Shown piece after piece: positions 22,373 to 33,708 of a DNA stretch of 64,000 nt. Origin of the DNA: Pyropia haitanensis (lineage: Eukaryota > Rhodophyta > Bangiophyceae > Bangiales > Bangiaceae); contig SDUX01000007.1 of NCBI GenBank assembly GCA_008729055.1, forward strand, positions 1,412,064-1,476,063. Direction: 5' to 3'. The notes beneath the pieces are model-generated. The model worked only from the letters and a program-made list of their open reading frames with translations, was not told the DNA's origin and did not search any database. The translations under genes and the position numbers were made by a program. Within the stretch, counting starts at the first letter, position 1. Each line of letters starts with the position of its first letter.

Positions 22373-22970
22373 GGCCACCCGTGGGGGCGCCCACCGCCCG
22401 GCGGGGCCGCCCCGCACGCCGCTCGTCCTCCCTCCTCGGCGCCCGCGTGGGGGTGCCGGGACCGCCGCCGCCGCCGCGGCGGGCGGCGCCGCGAGGCGGC
22501 GCCGCGCCGCCGCGCCGCCGGCGGCGCGCGCGGCGGGCGCGCCGCCGCGCGCCGACGGGGGGGCGGCGGCGGCCCACCAGCAGGTGAAGCACGTGCCAGA
22601 CGGCCACGCACGCCGCATTGGGCTGGAAGGGGTGGCGGGGGAGGGAACGCCGGCGCAGGGGGGGGGGGGGGGGGGGGACGGTCGTCACCCGCGGGTGCGC
22701 ACGGCGGCCGCCGGCAAGAGCGCGGACGACCGCTGCTGGGCCAAGTCGGACGAGCGCGGACCGCGGGGACGACGGGCGGATCTTGACGGGTGTTGAAAAT
22801 ATTTAAGCGCCGCACGCAATAAAATTTCCTAATGCAACCAAACAAGTCACAGCTCGTACAATAGGGGGCCCCGGGACCTGGCCGCGACCGCCATCGGCTC
22901 TCTGCGAGGGGACCGCCTGGTCTCGTGTGCAAGCGGCGGCCGGCCGGGCGGCGCGCGCACGGCCGCGCCA
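22373..22970. promoter_or_regulatory. TRM5 upstream region with TATA-like element
   Basis: On the minus strand the sequence around 22795-22806 reads CTTAAATATTTTC, a TATA-like element in otherwise GC-rich DNA, about 175 bp upstream of the longer TRM5 ATG (22618) and 425 bp from the shorter one. This slightly favours the longer start. 22807-22970 would be the 3' flank of the bZIP gene. Confidence 0.35.
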
Positions 22971-23265
22971 TCAGCTCGGACCCGCCCCCAGCCCCGTGCC
23001 GCCCGCCGGCGCGCCGCCGAGGCCGTCGAGGCCCATCCCCGCCGGCGGCACCCCCCCGCCCCCGGCGCCGTCGCCGACAATGGCGGGCAGCAGGTCGTGG
23101 ACGTCGCCCAGCTCGGGCGGCAGCAGCGGGAGCGCCCCGCCGGGGCCGGCCAGCACGTCCCGCACCGCCTCGTCCGACGCGCCAAACGTGGCGCCGGCGG
23201 CGGCCCACGCCTCCCACGGGCACTCGCACTCGTGGTGGGAGGGGGGGAGCGCGTCGAGGATGGGC

Positions 23266-23337
<72 letters not shown>

Positions 23338-23784
23338 ACCACGACGACCGCCCCCGCCCCTGCGCCGCCGCTGCTGCCGTCGGCGGGCCCGCCGCCGACG
23401 GCGTTGCCATTCGTGCCGCCACCGCTGGTGCTGCCGACGGCACCGGCGGCAGCACCAACGGCGGTGCCCGCCCCCTTGTTGTCACCGCCACCGCCGCCGC
23501 CGCCGCCGGGTGCGCCGGCCGACGACGCGGCGCACCCCGCTGACGGCACCATGGTCCCCCCACACGCGCGCTTGTCGTACAAGTGTTGGAGCTCACAGAG
23601 CGCGGCGACGAGGCGGCTGCGCTCCGCCTCCCCCTCCCGCACAACCGCCTCCAGCTCCCGCACGTACACCTCCCGGTAGACGCGGCAGCCAGCAGCGGAG
23701 GTCCGGTTGAGCTCCCGTCGTCGCCACCGCTCCTGCGCACACGACGTGGCGGGGACGGCCACACGGGTGGCGCCACCGTCGCCA

Positions 23785-23816
<32 letters not shown>

Positions 23817-24449
23817 ACCGTCGCCGCTGCTGCCGCTGCCGCCGCCGGGCGTAGCCGCCGCGCCGTTGGCGGTGGCGCCGCCGCCGCCACCACTCGAAGG
23901 CAGCCCATCCGTTGCAATGCCGCCCGCACAGGCAGGCCCGTGTTTGCAAAGGGGGGGGGCCAGCCGCGCCACGACGGAGCGCTTGAAGTCCTGCCGCGCC
24001 GACTCGGCGGCGCGCTTGGCCCTCGCGACGCCGCCGGAAGGGGGGTGCGTGCCGCCGCCGCTAACGACGACACCGCCACTGGTAGTGCTGCCGCCACCAC
24101 CACTTCTGCCGCTACCGTCGCGGCCGCTGTGGCGAGCGGCCGCGATGGCAGCCGCCGCCGGGGTGCCGCCGTCCGCGACGCCAGCCGGGCTGCCCGCGGC
24201 GGGCGGCGTCGGCTTGCCGCACGCGTGGTGAGGGGACTGGAAAATGCGGCGCAGGTAGGCACTGGCTTCCGAGTGGTGCTTCCGGGAGAGACCCCACAGC
24301 CCCGCACCGGTGAGAGGAACGGGCGGGCGGGAGGGTGCGGCGGCACCGCCGCGGCCCGCCGTGTCGGCCTCGGCCTTGCTGCCAGCGCCAGAGGCGGCGG
24401 AGGGCGCCGCAGCGGCAGTGGTAGCGCCGTACCTGGAGATGTCGGCCAT
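22971..24449 (-). CDS. bZIP transcription factor-like protein
   Basis: The 492-aa ORF starts at an ATG in strong context (CCCACCATGGCC). A basic region-leucine zipper is visible: RWRRRELNRTSAAGCRVYRE, with the diagnostic N-x7-R spacing (N in LNRTS, R in CRVYR), then YVRELEAVVREGEAERSRLV as zipper. The N-terminal part has a short non-repetitive block (GLWGLSRKHHSEASAYLRRI) and a Cys/His-containing CKHGPACAGG. A (GD)8 tract and a glycine run of about 25 flank the domain. The acidic C-terminus (LLPPELGDVHDLLPAIVGDG) could be an activation segment. By family it is a nuclear dimeric DNA-binding regulator; targets are unknown. It sits downstream of a C2H2 gene on the same strand. Confidence 0.68.
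23270..23340. repeat. (GCC/GGC)n trinucleotide tract
   Basis: About 22 consecutive CCG/GCC units encode the poly-glycine run in the bZIP protein on the minus strand. It is representative of many such tracts in the window: 6710-6790, 8240-8330, 9900-9945, 10285-10325, 22125-22180, 37325-37380 and 49660-49705. Confidence 0.9.
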
Positions 24450-24789
24450 GGTGGGCTGGGAGCCGGCCAGTTGAGTGTGGGAGAAGACCAGGGCGAGCAG
24501 GCACGTCGGACGGGTTGGCTCACGATGGCGGCCGCACACGTTTCCAAGGGCGTTCGTGCGTGCGAGACGATGGGGTGCGGGTCCCGCTCGAGCAGGGGCA
24601 CCATGACTCATTGTTCAAGTACAGGAATTAAAGGGCATTCGAGAAAGTGCCTTCCCCGTTCGACAGTCACTGCGCCTCAGTTTGAGTAGCAGGCCCATGC
24701 TGCCACGCCGTCCGGCAAGTACTGAAGCAAGTAGACAAGGTTCTAATTTTCGGCACATGTTAAGAAAACAACGACGACACAAGCACCTC
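24450..24789. other. Spacer between bZIP and C2H2 genes
   Basis: A 340-bp region that must contain the bZIP promoter and the 3' UTR of the C2H2 gene, both on the minus strand. It is less GC-rich than flanking coding DNA. No small gene is supported. Confidence 0.4.
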
Positions 24790-26007
24790 TCACGCAGAGC
24801 CGGGGCGACCCGCCAGCCCTTCAAGACGCAGCTTGGCCAGCGCCGTAGCCGCCATTTCCGCCTCCCCCACCTGTGCCACTTTGGCTAGCACCACCCCCCC
24901 AGACGCAAGCGGCGAAACGCCACCCACAAGCGGTGCCACCGCCGTCGCCACACCCGCGGTGGCCGCCTCATTCTCGGTACTCTCGGCGGTCGACATCTCC
25001 GCCTCGGCAGCTGCCGACGCTATCGTCGCTGCCCCTGAACTGGCGGCCGCCGCTGCTGCTGCTGCCCGCGCCTCGGCCTCGCGCTTCTCATGAAATTTGC
25101 GGTGGCTGGTCAAGCTGCTCTTCCACTTGAACTTCTTGGCACACGACTTGTCCTCACACGCGTACGGGCAGTCGCCCGTGTGGGTGCGCATGTGGGTGCT
25201 GAGGTTGTAGGTGCGCGCAAAGGCACGGTTGCAGCCGGGCACCTTGCACGTGTGGGTAGGCGCGCCAGCTGCTGTCGCCGGCTTGCGTCGTCCCGCCGCC
25301 ACCTCTGCTGTCGGCAGCGGCGAAGCCGGTGAGTCCGCCTCTGAACCGAGGGAAGAGGTGGAAGACCCAGGTGACGCCTTGCGCCCCGATGTTCGCGCCT
25401 TGCTCCGCGGCTTGGCAGTCTTCCCTGCCAGTCCATCAGCCCGCCGACGCGGCCGCCGGCGAGGAGGGGAGGGGGTGATGGGTGCATCTGCGGCGGTGGG
25501 AGCACCATCAGGGACCGTGGTCGTGGGAGGGGTCAACTCAGACCCGGCATTGGCAGCCACCCCGAGCAGCTGTGGCCCAAAGCATGCCGGCCCTGGCGGA
25601 CAGTGCATCACCACGGGTGGGGAGATGGGCGACGAGGGTGGAATCTGGGAAGAACTCCCAGCCGGCTTGAGTGCCTGCCCCGCGGTGAAGCCCGACCACA
25701 CAGCCTGGTCGAAGTCTGCCGGGCCGCCGGCCACGTCCGCCAACAGCAGCGCCATCACGCTGTCACGCGGCCGCGTAAGGCCGGGTGCCGGGGTAGTCGG
25801 TGTGGAGAGGCCCAACGGGTGGTTCGGGGTGCTGCTCACTTGTTCGCACACGTTGGAGAGCAAGGAAATGCCCTCGTAGAGGTCCGACGGGTAGAGCTGG
25901 CTGGGAGGGCCGGCAGATGCCATGGAGTCCAGGGCGGCAGGGCGGGTCGGGGGTGAGGCCAATCGGTTTCGGGAACCGTCCATGGGTTTGGGGGTGTCGA
26001 CTTGCAT
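24790..26007 (-). CDS. C2H2 zinc-finger protein with two tandem fingers
   Basis: An intact 405-aa ORF beginning MQVDTPKPMDGSRNRLASPP. Two adjacent fingers lie in the C-terminal third: HTCKVPGCNRAFARTYNLST then HMRTHTG (C-x4-C-x12-H-x3-H), linked to YACEDKSCAKKFKWKSSLTS then HRKFH (same spacing). A basic RRRPRRR segment and Ser/Pro/Thr-rich regions precede them; an Ala/Glu-rich tail follows. The linker is a near-canonical TGDCPY. Two-finger proteins of this type usually bind short DNA sites as transcription regulators in the nucleus. Codon use is less extreme than in neighbouring genes and the frame is unbroken, so start and stop are reliable. Confidence 0.82.
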   Translation of the reverse strand: MQVDTPKPMDGSRNRLASPPTRPAALDSMASAGPPSQLYPSDLYEGISLLSNVCEQVSSTPNHPLGLSTPTTPAPGLTRPRDSVMALLLADVAGGPADFDQAVWSGFTAGQALKPAGSSSQIPPSSPISPPVVMHCPPGPACFGPQLLGVAANAGSELTPPTTTVPDGAPTAADAPITPSPPRRRPRRRADGLAGKTAKPRSKARTSGRKASPGSSTSSLGSEADSPASPLPTAEVAAGRRKPATAAGAPTHTCKVPGCNRAFARTYNLSTHMRTHTGDCPYACEDKSCAKKFKWKSSLTSHRKFHEKREAEARAAAAAAAASSGAATIASAAAEAEMSTAESTENEAATAGVATAVAPLVGGVSPLASGGVVLAKVAQVGEAEMAATALAKLRLEGLAGRPGSA

Positions 26008-29000
26008 GGCGAGGAAAAGGGAGTCCAGCGGGGAAGGACAGGCCGAACGGGGCAGGCAGAGGGTGACGGGCACACACCGACGAGATGAGCCGACGTACGA
26101 CAAAGACACCGCCACGCGGCCAAGCCAAGGGCACGTGTCCGCCAGGAAAGAGGACGACGGCAACGGCAAACAACGGCCGTCACAACGACCAGTGGCACAA
26201 CGGCCGCGGGCGGCCACGCTGACGATAAGGTCAAACCTAAGCCAGACGGCGACAGCAGCGAAGGAGGCCAGACGGAGGTGGCGGTGGAACGGGGCAACAA
26301 AATAGGGGTGGCGGGTGCCAAGCTGGGTGCGCACCGACGACGGCGACGGCAGTACACACCCTGGCACCTGTGGGGTGGAGGGAGGGGGGTAGCGGCAGTG
26401 GCAGTCCGCGGTGGCAGTCGGCGGTAGCAGGCGTCGTGGCTGTGCTGCGCGCGCGAGGCGGAGTCGCGGCGGCAACGGCGAACAGCCCAAGAGGACTGCC
26501 AGTGGCCGCCCAGCGGTTAAAAGGCCCGGCGGCGACGGCGGCGGCGGCCATGCCCCCCAGCGACACGCAGGGGCACCCCCCCACCAGGAGGCGGCTCGCA
26601 GGCCGCGACCCCCCGGCAGATTGCTCGGCGGCGGCCGCCGGCGTGGCAGGGCGACTCGGGGAAACACCGTGCGAGGAGAGCTGGAGAGGGGGGGGGTGCT
26701 CCTCCCCCTCTCCACCCACACCCACACGCTGGGCGGGACTGACGGCGGCCGGCGGCGGCGGCTTCAGACCCCTCTCCCCGACGCGTGGACGCGCGTGTGC
26801 ACCCGCGAGTGCGTGTGTGGGCCCCTGACGGCCGGGCCCGCCCTTTTCCCGGACCCCGCCCCTGCTGAGGCAGCGCGGGGGGGGGGAAGGCGTGCAGGGC
26901 CAGCCCCAAGTGCGTGAATAGTTTCCTGGTTGGCCTAACTTCTCACCGTGGGCTCGGCATGGGGGACCCGGAGGTCCGCGCAGGGGGGTCAGGAAGACGG
27001 AAAACTGGAGTGTCGGGAAATGTGGACGACGGTGGCCGGTCGGGGCCGGCAGCAGGGACACGCGTGGGGGCCCTCAGCAGCAAAAGACAGGCCGCGGCGC
27101 AGAGCGCCTCCAGAGCGGGTCCCTCCTCTGTCAAAAAGCCGCCGACAGGCCACTGACGAATGGATCAGAAGGGCTGAGGGGCCCTGCTCGATGGCTCCTC
27201 CAATCACAAAGGGGCCGACTGGCAGCAACTGCCCCCTCGAGATGGGAAGGATCTTGAGTGGGTGACCCGAACCAGTTACTCTACCCACAAAGACGAGCGC
27301 ACCTCTGTCGGCTGTGAATATGAGGGGGTGACTGCAACAAGCTTGACCAGCGCGGCCCGCGTCAACCAAGAATGATGGCGGTGATTGGTTGGTAGCCGGC
27401 GGCGTAGCGCCAGCTGCAGCCCCGAACGTCTGCCACCGAGACCCTGGGAAGTCGCGCTGACCAGCCCTCACGGGGTCGCGACGGCCTTCTTACAGAGACC
27501 CACATGACTTGACGCCGTCTCAGTTCGCATCATTGGAGGGCGCTCGTTGCCGAAACCTGCTTGTGCATCTGGCACCATTCACCCTGCCCGGACTGTTTGC
27601 GTGAGCCCAGCCCCACTGGCGAGGTCCACTCATTGACGCTCGACCTGAAGTCAGTTGCCCTCAAGGCGCCCGTTGAGCGTGTTCTTCTCTGGCTGACCAG
27701 CTGCCTTTTTCTCTTTTTCATGAGAAAGGAGACACTTTGAGCGTCCAGGTCCACGCCAACGATTCCTCACAGCCGCGTCGACTCGTCGGCAGCGTGTGCT
27801 TACTCTGTTTTTGCGCAAGGCATGCTCGCAATGCCGAGGCCGTCGGTCTAGGGGCCAGCCTCCAGCACGGCCATCAAGAGGGGTCCGTCGGGGTGTCTGC
27901 GGCTCGCGCCTGAACAGGGATGAATAAAATTCTCACGTGAGAAAGTCTACGGTCAGCGTGGTCTTCCTCATGCGCCTCCTTGACCAACCACAGCAATGGA
28001 AAGGACTCCTCCAGAAAACCCGAGGAAATACTTTGTGCCAAGTATTAGTCACTCGCTGTTTGTCCAATCACGCGGTTCATACTTATGTGTTCTCACTGAC
28101 TTGTTCTGGTTGGCAGCTGACTGGCGTTGGCCAGAACTCCCGGCAGTTGCCGTGTCCCCCTCCCCTCACCGCGTGCTGCCCCTCCTCCCGCCACCTCGCC
28201 TCAGACGCCAACCCGGTTGACCGCCGCCGCACAGAAAGCCATCGCCGCCGCCACCACTACCTCTTTCCGTTTTGCTGTGTCGCGGCGGCCGAGAGTGGCG
28301 CGTAGGGAAGTTGCTGCAGCCCGCGACACACCACGATGATCACCTCCTACACCACTATGTCAACGCCAGGATTTTTCAGCCACCGGTGGAGATGCAGTTA
28401 CTGCCCACCAACGCAAGGTTCCTCGCCTTTATCACACCGCTGTTGGCGCCGCCAGCGGCTGCCTCGCGCCACCAAATCAACCCAGGCAAGGTGTGCAAGT
28501 CGAGCAAGTGGGGTGGTGGTGGCAAGTAACATTGGACGTGTCTTTAGCCCCGGGACTGCCGACGACCAGCTCTAACCAAAAGGTCGACAGCATTATCAAG
28601 GGGGCGGAGAGACGGGGTGGTGGGGTCCGCGTGGATGCATCACTGCCGGCAGCGCCCGCTGCAGGCCGGAACCGCTGACCTCACTGCTGACTTGCGACTT
28701 AAGGCTGATCACTGTCCGCCCGAGGAGACTTACACAATCGATACAATGGATACCTGTCAAATACACACATTCACTTACGATACTTGTCATTAATCGTTTA
28801 GGCTCCTCGTTGGTATTGGGTTTCTAACTCAGATAGAGCAACAAAAATTGAGAAACAGGCTGGCCCACACCACAGGACGTCCACGAACGCTGGTGCTGCA
28901 GTCTTCCTCTCCGTGCGGCGCTTCACTCGTTCCCTTTTCTGAGGCGACTGTTGATTGGTGGCCACGTCAGACACACGCACCCGAGATAGAGCGTGGAACG

Positions 29001-31143
29001 AATGTCCACAGACGGGCACGGCCAAGAGACCACCGCCAGCGGGAAGGGCGGCGATTCGTGGCCCTCAAGCCGCTCAGCTGCTCAGCTCACGGGTCTGCCC
29101 GAGCCACGCCCAGTCGACCAAAAGCGTGCACCGCGCAACTTGGCCAGGTTTCCATCGCGCCTGTTGATGCGCCCCTCAGTGTCCACGTTTGTGAGCAGCC
29201 CGACGACGACCGGGATCGCCAAAACGCAAGTGAGCCGCGGGAGAGCTCCAGCCACGTCTGAAAACCCATGTTAAGAGACGTTATTCTGGCAACGGGGAGG
29301 TCAGCCGGTGCCGCATCGTGCACTCGGTGCGCAACGGCGGGGCACAGCTGAGGTATCGAACAATGTGTTCAGAATACAGTTGCAGGCGTTGGCGCACCTT
29401 GGAAGGGCCAGCAGAGGACCCTCACATCGATTGTTTGTGTTGTTTGTTGACCCATGTCTGCTTTTCGGATGTATCGCGACCATCGCAGTCTGGGAGCCGT
29501 CTTTGTGGGTGAAGAAGAGAACAGCAGCCCAGGCGTGGAACGGAGATCAGTGGTGAAGCGTACGGGATTGAGTGTCAACTACAGAAAAGTACGTGCGAAA
29601 ACGCCGGGGTCACGCGGTCCGACAGTAGCGGCGAGCGCCGACCACAGCCGCTTTGCCAATGGCGGGGTCGGTGGCCGACACCCATGGGGAGGCGGCGGCC
29701 ATCTCTTTCTCGGTCTTCCCTCGTCCCCGCTCCCCCCCCTACCGCTCCCCCCCCCGCCAGTGCACCAATGCCCCGTCAGCGTGGTTGTGACGCCAGCTCC
29801 CGCGACGTCCGCCCTATCGTCATCATCGCGTTTCATGCCGCGGGAGCGGGGGAATCGTGGAAGGTCGGTATGCCGGGGGGGTGACCCCCGCCTGAGACCT
29901 CCCACTGGACCATGCACCATTCCTGCCGCCCCCCCTCGATGCTTCATGTCCCCACAAACGTGGCCACCCGCCACCTGCTGGACAACGAGGGCGGCAGTGG
30001 ATGGCACTGGTGTGGAGGCGGAGGTGGGGGTTGTAGGAGGGAGAGAGCCACCGGTGGGGCCCGTACCGCGAGTGGCCTCCCCGTCTGCCGACTCGCTAAC
30101 GCAGGAGTCTTGCCCGGCGAGGGGCGGCAACACGGACTGCCTGGAGGCGGACATCGGCCGCCGCCGCCGCAGCTGAGCGCCGTTGTCGCAGCGATACGGC
30201 AACCACTGCGCCCCCCGATGCCGTGGGAAAGACTCTAACCGGGTGTGCCGATGTCGCACGGGTGGCTCGGCTCGCTTTACGGCCGCCGGCAGGCTGGTGG
30301 TGGAGTCTGGCTTGGCGGGTGGGGGTGCCAACGAAGATCAGAGGGCGGCAGCCGGGTGAATGGACAGTGGGGGGAGGAAGGTAGCACAGACACAGCACTG
30401 CCATCACATAGCGGGGTCCACGGGATGCTGATCTCCCTGTCTTGCTCTACGGGGGTATCCTGGAGCATCCATCGTCATTGCGTATTGGCTTCACCGGCCC
30501 TGTGTGTTCGAACCTGCACCCACCGTCGGGCTACAGCCACTCTCCGCGTATATCCGTGTCGGACATAACAACCGATACGCTTACAGCTCGTCAACCGTGG
30601 GTCATGGTGCGATCATGGCAGGTGAGAGTTTGCGCCATATTGAATGTAAAATGGCACCGTGCAGGAAGGGTCGATCCTCGGCTATGTAAGCCGCATCCAA
30701 TTTGAATCGAGCAAATCTGTTGCTGCCACAAGGGGGAGATAGAACTAGATATTGACTGTATCCGGTGGATAAGATTAGCGGTTCGGGTTGTTCAGAAGAA
30801 GAGTAACGAGATGAGAGTGCGGAGTCAAAGAAACACTGATAAAGTGGCGTTGAATACACCGTATTCAGATCAGATAAGTTCTATAACAAATACATCATAA
30901 GGGAAGTAGAAGTACAGGCAGCTCTGGCTGAGGAGTGGTCGGCATCGCTCGACCGGGCCAGTCCTGGGGCCGCGATTCGGCCCCTGCCCCCCGCACCCCC
31001 TATCGACGGTCTCGCCGACTCCCGACCCCCGACCGACCTGCGCTCCGTCACGGCCGCCCTTGTCCCCTCCGCGTCTGCCGGGAGTGCCACCCCCCGGTCG
31101 TCCACGGCAGCACATTGGGGTTGTTCCTCTGACCATTGGCATC
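26008..31143. other. Five-kilobase gene-poor, lower-GC interval
   Basis: 26008-26900 is GC-rich and probably the promoter/5' UTR of the C2H2 gene. From 26900 to 31100 base composition falls visibly, with AT-rich patches at 27900-28080, 28700-28860 and 30560-30900. Open frames are short and start and stop on both strands; none shows a domain. The longest ATG-initiated frame, 29454-30176 (+), is listed separately as doubtful. The end of the interval carries an ATTGG element at 31134, ten bases before the ATP synthase alpha ATG. The rest may be regulatory, relic or transposon-derived, which I cannot tell by eye. Confidence 0.5.
29454..30176 (+). CDS. Doubtful 240-aa hypothetical ORF
   Basis: ATG-initiated and uninterrupted (MSAFRMYRDHRSLGAVFVGE...). 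It contains Pro-rich and Ser-rich stretches and scattered Cys, and ends DIGRRRRS. No domain, signal peptide or membrane segment is evident. The antisense frame over the same interval is also open for 250 codons but lacks an early ATG. Coding status is unsupported beyond length, so it may be chance. Confidence 0.18.
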   Translation: MSAFRMYRDHRSLGAVFVGEEENSSPGVERRSVVKRTGLSVNYRKVRAKTPGSRGPTVAASADHSRFANGGVGGRHPWGGGGHLFLGLPSSPLPPLPLPPPPVHQCPVSVVVTPAPATSALSSSSRFMPRERGNRGRSVCRGGDPRLRPPTGPCTIPAAPPRCFMSPQTWPPATCWTTRAAVDGTGVEAEVGVVGGREPPVGPVPRVASPSADSLTQESCPARGGNTDCLEADIGRRRRS

Positions 31144-33289
31144 ATGCTGCGCGCCGGCCTGGTCTTTGGCGCCCGCACGCTGTCGCGATCCGCCGCCAGT
31201 GGCGTCGCTCAGGTATGTTGGGGCCATCCGTTTGGCGTCTCGCATCGTCGCTGCCATGGTGGCTCGACCCGCCCCGTTGACTCATCCGCTGCCGATCCAG
31301 ACAGTTCCCTTTTGGCGCGTTCTGGCCTTTACTTGTGGGATACGGAGGTGGGGGAGCATCCGCGAGCCCTCGCTTTGTGCAGTCGATGGGAGCGATTTGT
31401 CCCACGGACCAGGATCCTTTGATCCGTACCCCGGCTCTCTTCCCTGTCCAGTTGTACCCATTGCTGTGATGGAAGCGGGAAGCGCTGCGGTCTGTGTCGG
31501 AGCGCGTCTGGCGTGGCTTTGTTCGTGGGATCAGGCGCTTCGGCCCTGATCTGTTCCACTGGGGTCCACTGCGTACCACGCGTCTGCGGGCAGTGGTTAC
31601 CTGTCGCTTGTGCGTTGTTGTTGACGATCTCTTTTGTCTCGTCTGACCTGTTTTCTGGCCTGTCCTCTCTCCTTATACATTGGCTTCCGACCACAGCGCC
31701 ATGCGTCTCTCGTGACGCGTCGTGGCCTCCACGCCACTGCGGCCCCGGCGGCCTCCATCGACCCGGCGGAGCTGTCATCGATCATCGAGGAGCGTGTGTC
31801 GTCGTACTACCAGAAGGTGGACGTCGATGAGGTCGGTCGCGTGCTGTCGGTCGGTGATGGTATTGCGCGTGTGTTTGGCCTGAACAACTGCAAGGCCGGT
31901 GAAATGGTGGAGTTTGCCTCTGGGCTGCGCGGCATGGCGCTGAACCTGGAGTCGGACAACGTCGGTGTGGTGGTGTTTGGTAACGATCGTGACATTGCCG
32001 AGGGTGATCTGGTGAAGCGCACGGGGTCCATTGTGGACGTGCCTGTCGGCATGGGCATGCTCGGCCGTGTGGTCGATGCCTTGGGTAACCCCATTGATGG
32101 GAAGGGCCCCATCACGGATGCCACGCGGATGCGCGTGGAGGTCAAGGCCCCGGGTATCATGCCCCGGACTGGTGTGCACGAGCCGATGCAGACTGGGCTG
32201 AAGGCTGTGGACGCGCTGGTGCCCATTGGTCGCGGCCAGCGCGAGCTGATTATTGGTGATCGTCAGACCGGGAAGACGGCCGTTGCCCTGGACGCCATCC
32301 TCAACCAGAAGGTGAACTTTGAGTCTGGCGACACGGACAAGCAGCTGTACTGCATCTACGTCGCGGTCGGGCAGAAGCGGTCGACCGTGGCGCAGATTGT
32401 GAAGAGCCTGGAGAAGGCTGGGGCGCTCAAGTACTCCATTGTTGTGGCGGCCACGGCTTCGGACGCCGCGCCGCTGCAGTTCCTGGCGCCTTACTCGGGG
32501 ACGGCCATTGGGGAGTACTTCCGTGACAATGGCAAACACGCGCTGATTGTCTTTGATGATCTCTCGAAGCAGGCTGTCGCGTACCGTCAGATGTCCCTGC
32601 TGCTGCGCCGGCCTCCTGGCCGTGAGGCGTACCCCGGTGACGTGTTTTACCTTCATTCTCGGCTGCTGGAGCGCGCTGCCAAGATGGCCAAGTCCGAGGG
32701 CGGAGGCTCCCTGACGGCCCTGCCGGTGATTGAGACCCAGGCTGGTGATGTGTCGGCTTACATTCCGACCAACGTGATTTCCATCACGGACGGCCAGATC
32801 TTCCTCGAGTCTGAGCTCTTCTTCAAGGGCCAGCGCCCGGCCATTAACGTGGGCCTGTCAGTGTCTCGCGTCGGGTCTGCGGCGCAGATGAAGGCGATGA
32901 AGCAGGTGGCCGGGTCGATGAAGCTGGAGCTGGCGCAGCATCGCGAGGTGGCGGCGTTTGCTCAGTTTGGGTCTGACCTTGACGCGGCGACGCAGCAGCA
33001 GCTGAACCGTGGTGATCGGTTGAACGAGCTCCTCAAGCAGCGGGAGCTGTCGCCGATGACGCCCGAGGACCAGGTGGTGACCCTGTACGCCGGTGTCCGT
33101 GGGTTCCTTGACAAGACGCCTGTGGCCCACATTGAGAAGTTTGAGCAGGACTTCCTCAAGCACATGAAGTCTACTAAGAGCTCCCTGCTGGACACTATCC
33201 GGACTGAGGGTCAGCTCTCCGAGTCGTCGGACGCGGCGCTGAAGGAGACGCTCAAGAGCTTCATGGCGACGTGGACGCCTGCCGTGTAA
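31144..33289 (+). CDS. atpA/ATP5A1-type: Mitochondrial ATP synthase F1 subunit alpha
   Basis: 553 aa from exons 31144-31212 and 31697-33289; the 484-nt GT-AG intron is phase 0. Exon 1 encodes [20 protein letters not shown]..., and with the start of exon 2 ([16 protein letters not shown]) forms an Arg/Ser/Ala-rich presequence. The mature protein carries the Walker A loop [40 protein letters not shown] and the alpha signature [20 protein letters not shown]. It is the non-catalytic nucleotide-binding subunit alternating with beta in the F1 head on the matrix side of the inner membrane. Length matches the family. The gene lacks homopolymer inserts and has milder GC at third positions, as expected for strong translational selection. 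Coordinates are reliable. Confidence 0.98.
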
Positions 33290-33708
33290 GCAATGGAGTG
33301 TGTTTCTTGTTTTTCTCCTCTAGCCCGCGTTTGTGTGTGTTGACCCTTGGACCGCGTGTTCGCCCGATAGGAGCGCGTGTGCTGCTGCTGCAGGGCAGCA
33401 CCAGATCTTCCTGCGCGCGTTGTGGTCCCGCGTGTTTCTCGGAAGTGCCGTCACGCAAAACGCTCGCGTGGTAGGTCGACTAGGGCTAGCCGGTCGTGCT
33501 CTCTTTTTTTGTTGTTGTTGTGTTTTGTCCCCCGTGCGTCGACCATTCCCACTTCCTTTTTTTTGTCACGCGTCCTGAACCGACTGTACACGGGTCGCAC
33601 TGCCCGAACTGCAGGGGAGCGTCGAGATTGCTCTAGTTACTCACTGGTCCATGCAGGAGCATCAGGATTGCCCCTTAAAGGCTCGATAAGATGTGTCGAG
33701 GTCGGGGC
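33290..33708. other. Convergent 3' spacer
   Basis: A 419-bp interval between the stop codons of ATP synthase alpha (+) and SEN54-like (-). It has T-rich tracts at 33500-33565 typical of a plus-strand 3' UTR. No gene is supported. Confidence 0.45.

Noticed and set aside
30496..30520. TTCGAACCTGCACCC resembling a tRNA T-arm on the minus strand
   Set aside because: No matching acceptor stem, D-arm or anticodon arm could be laid out around it.
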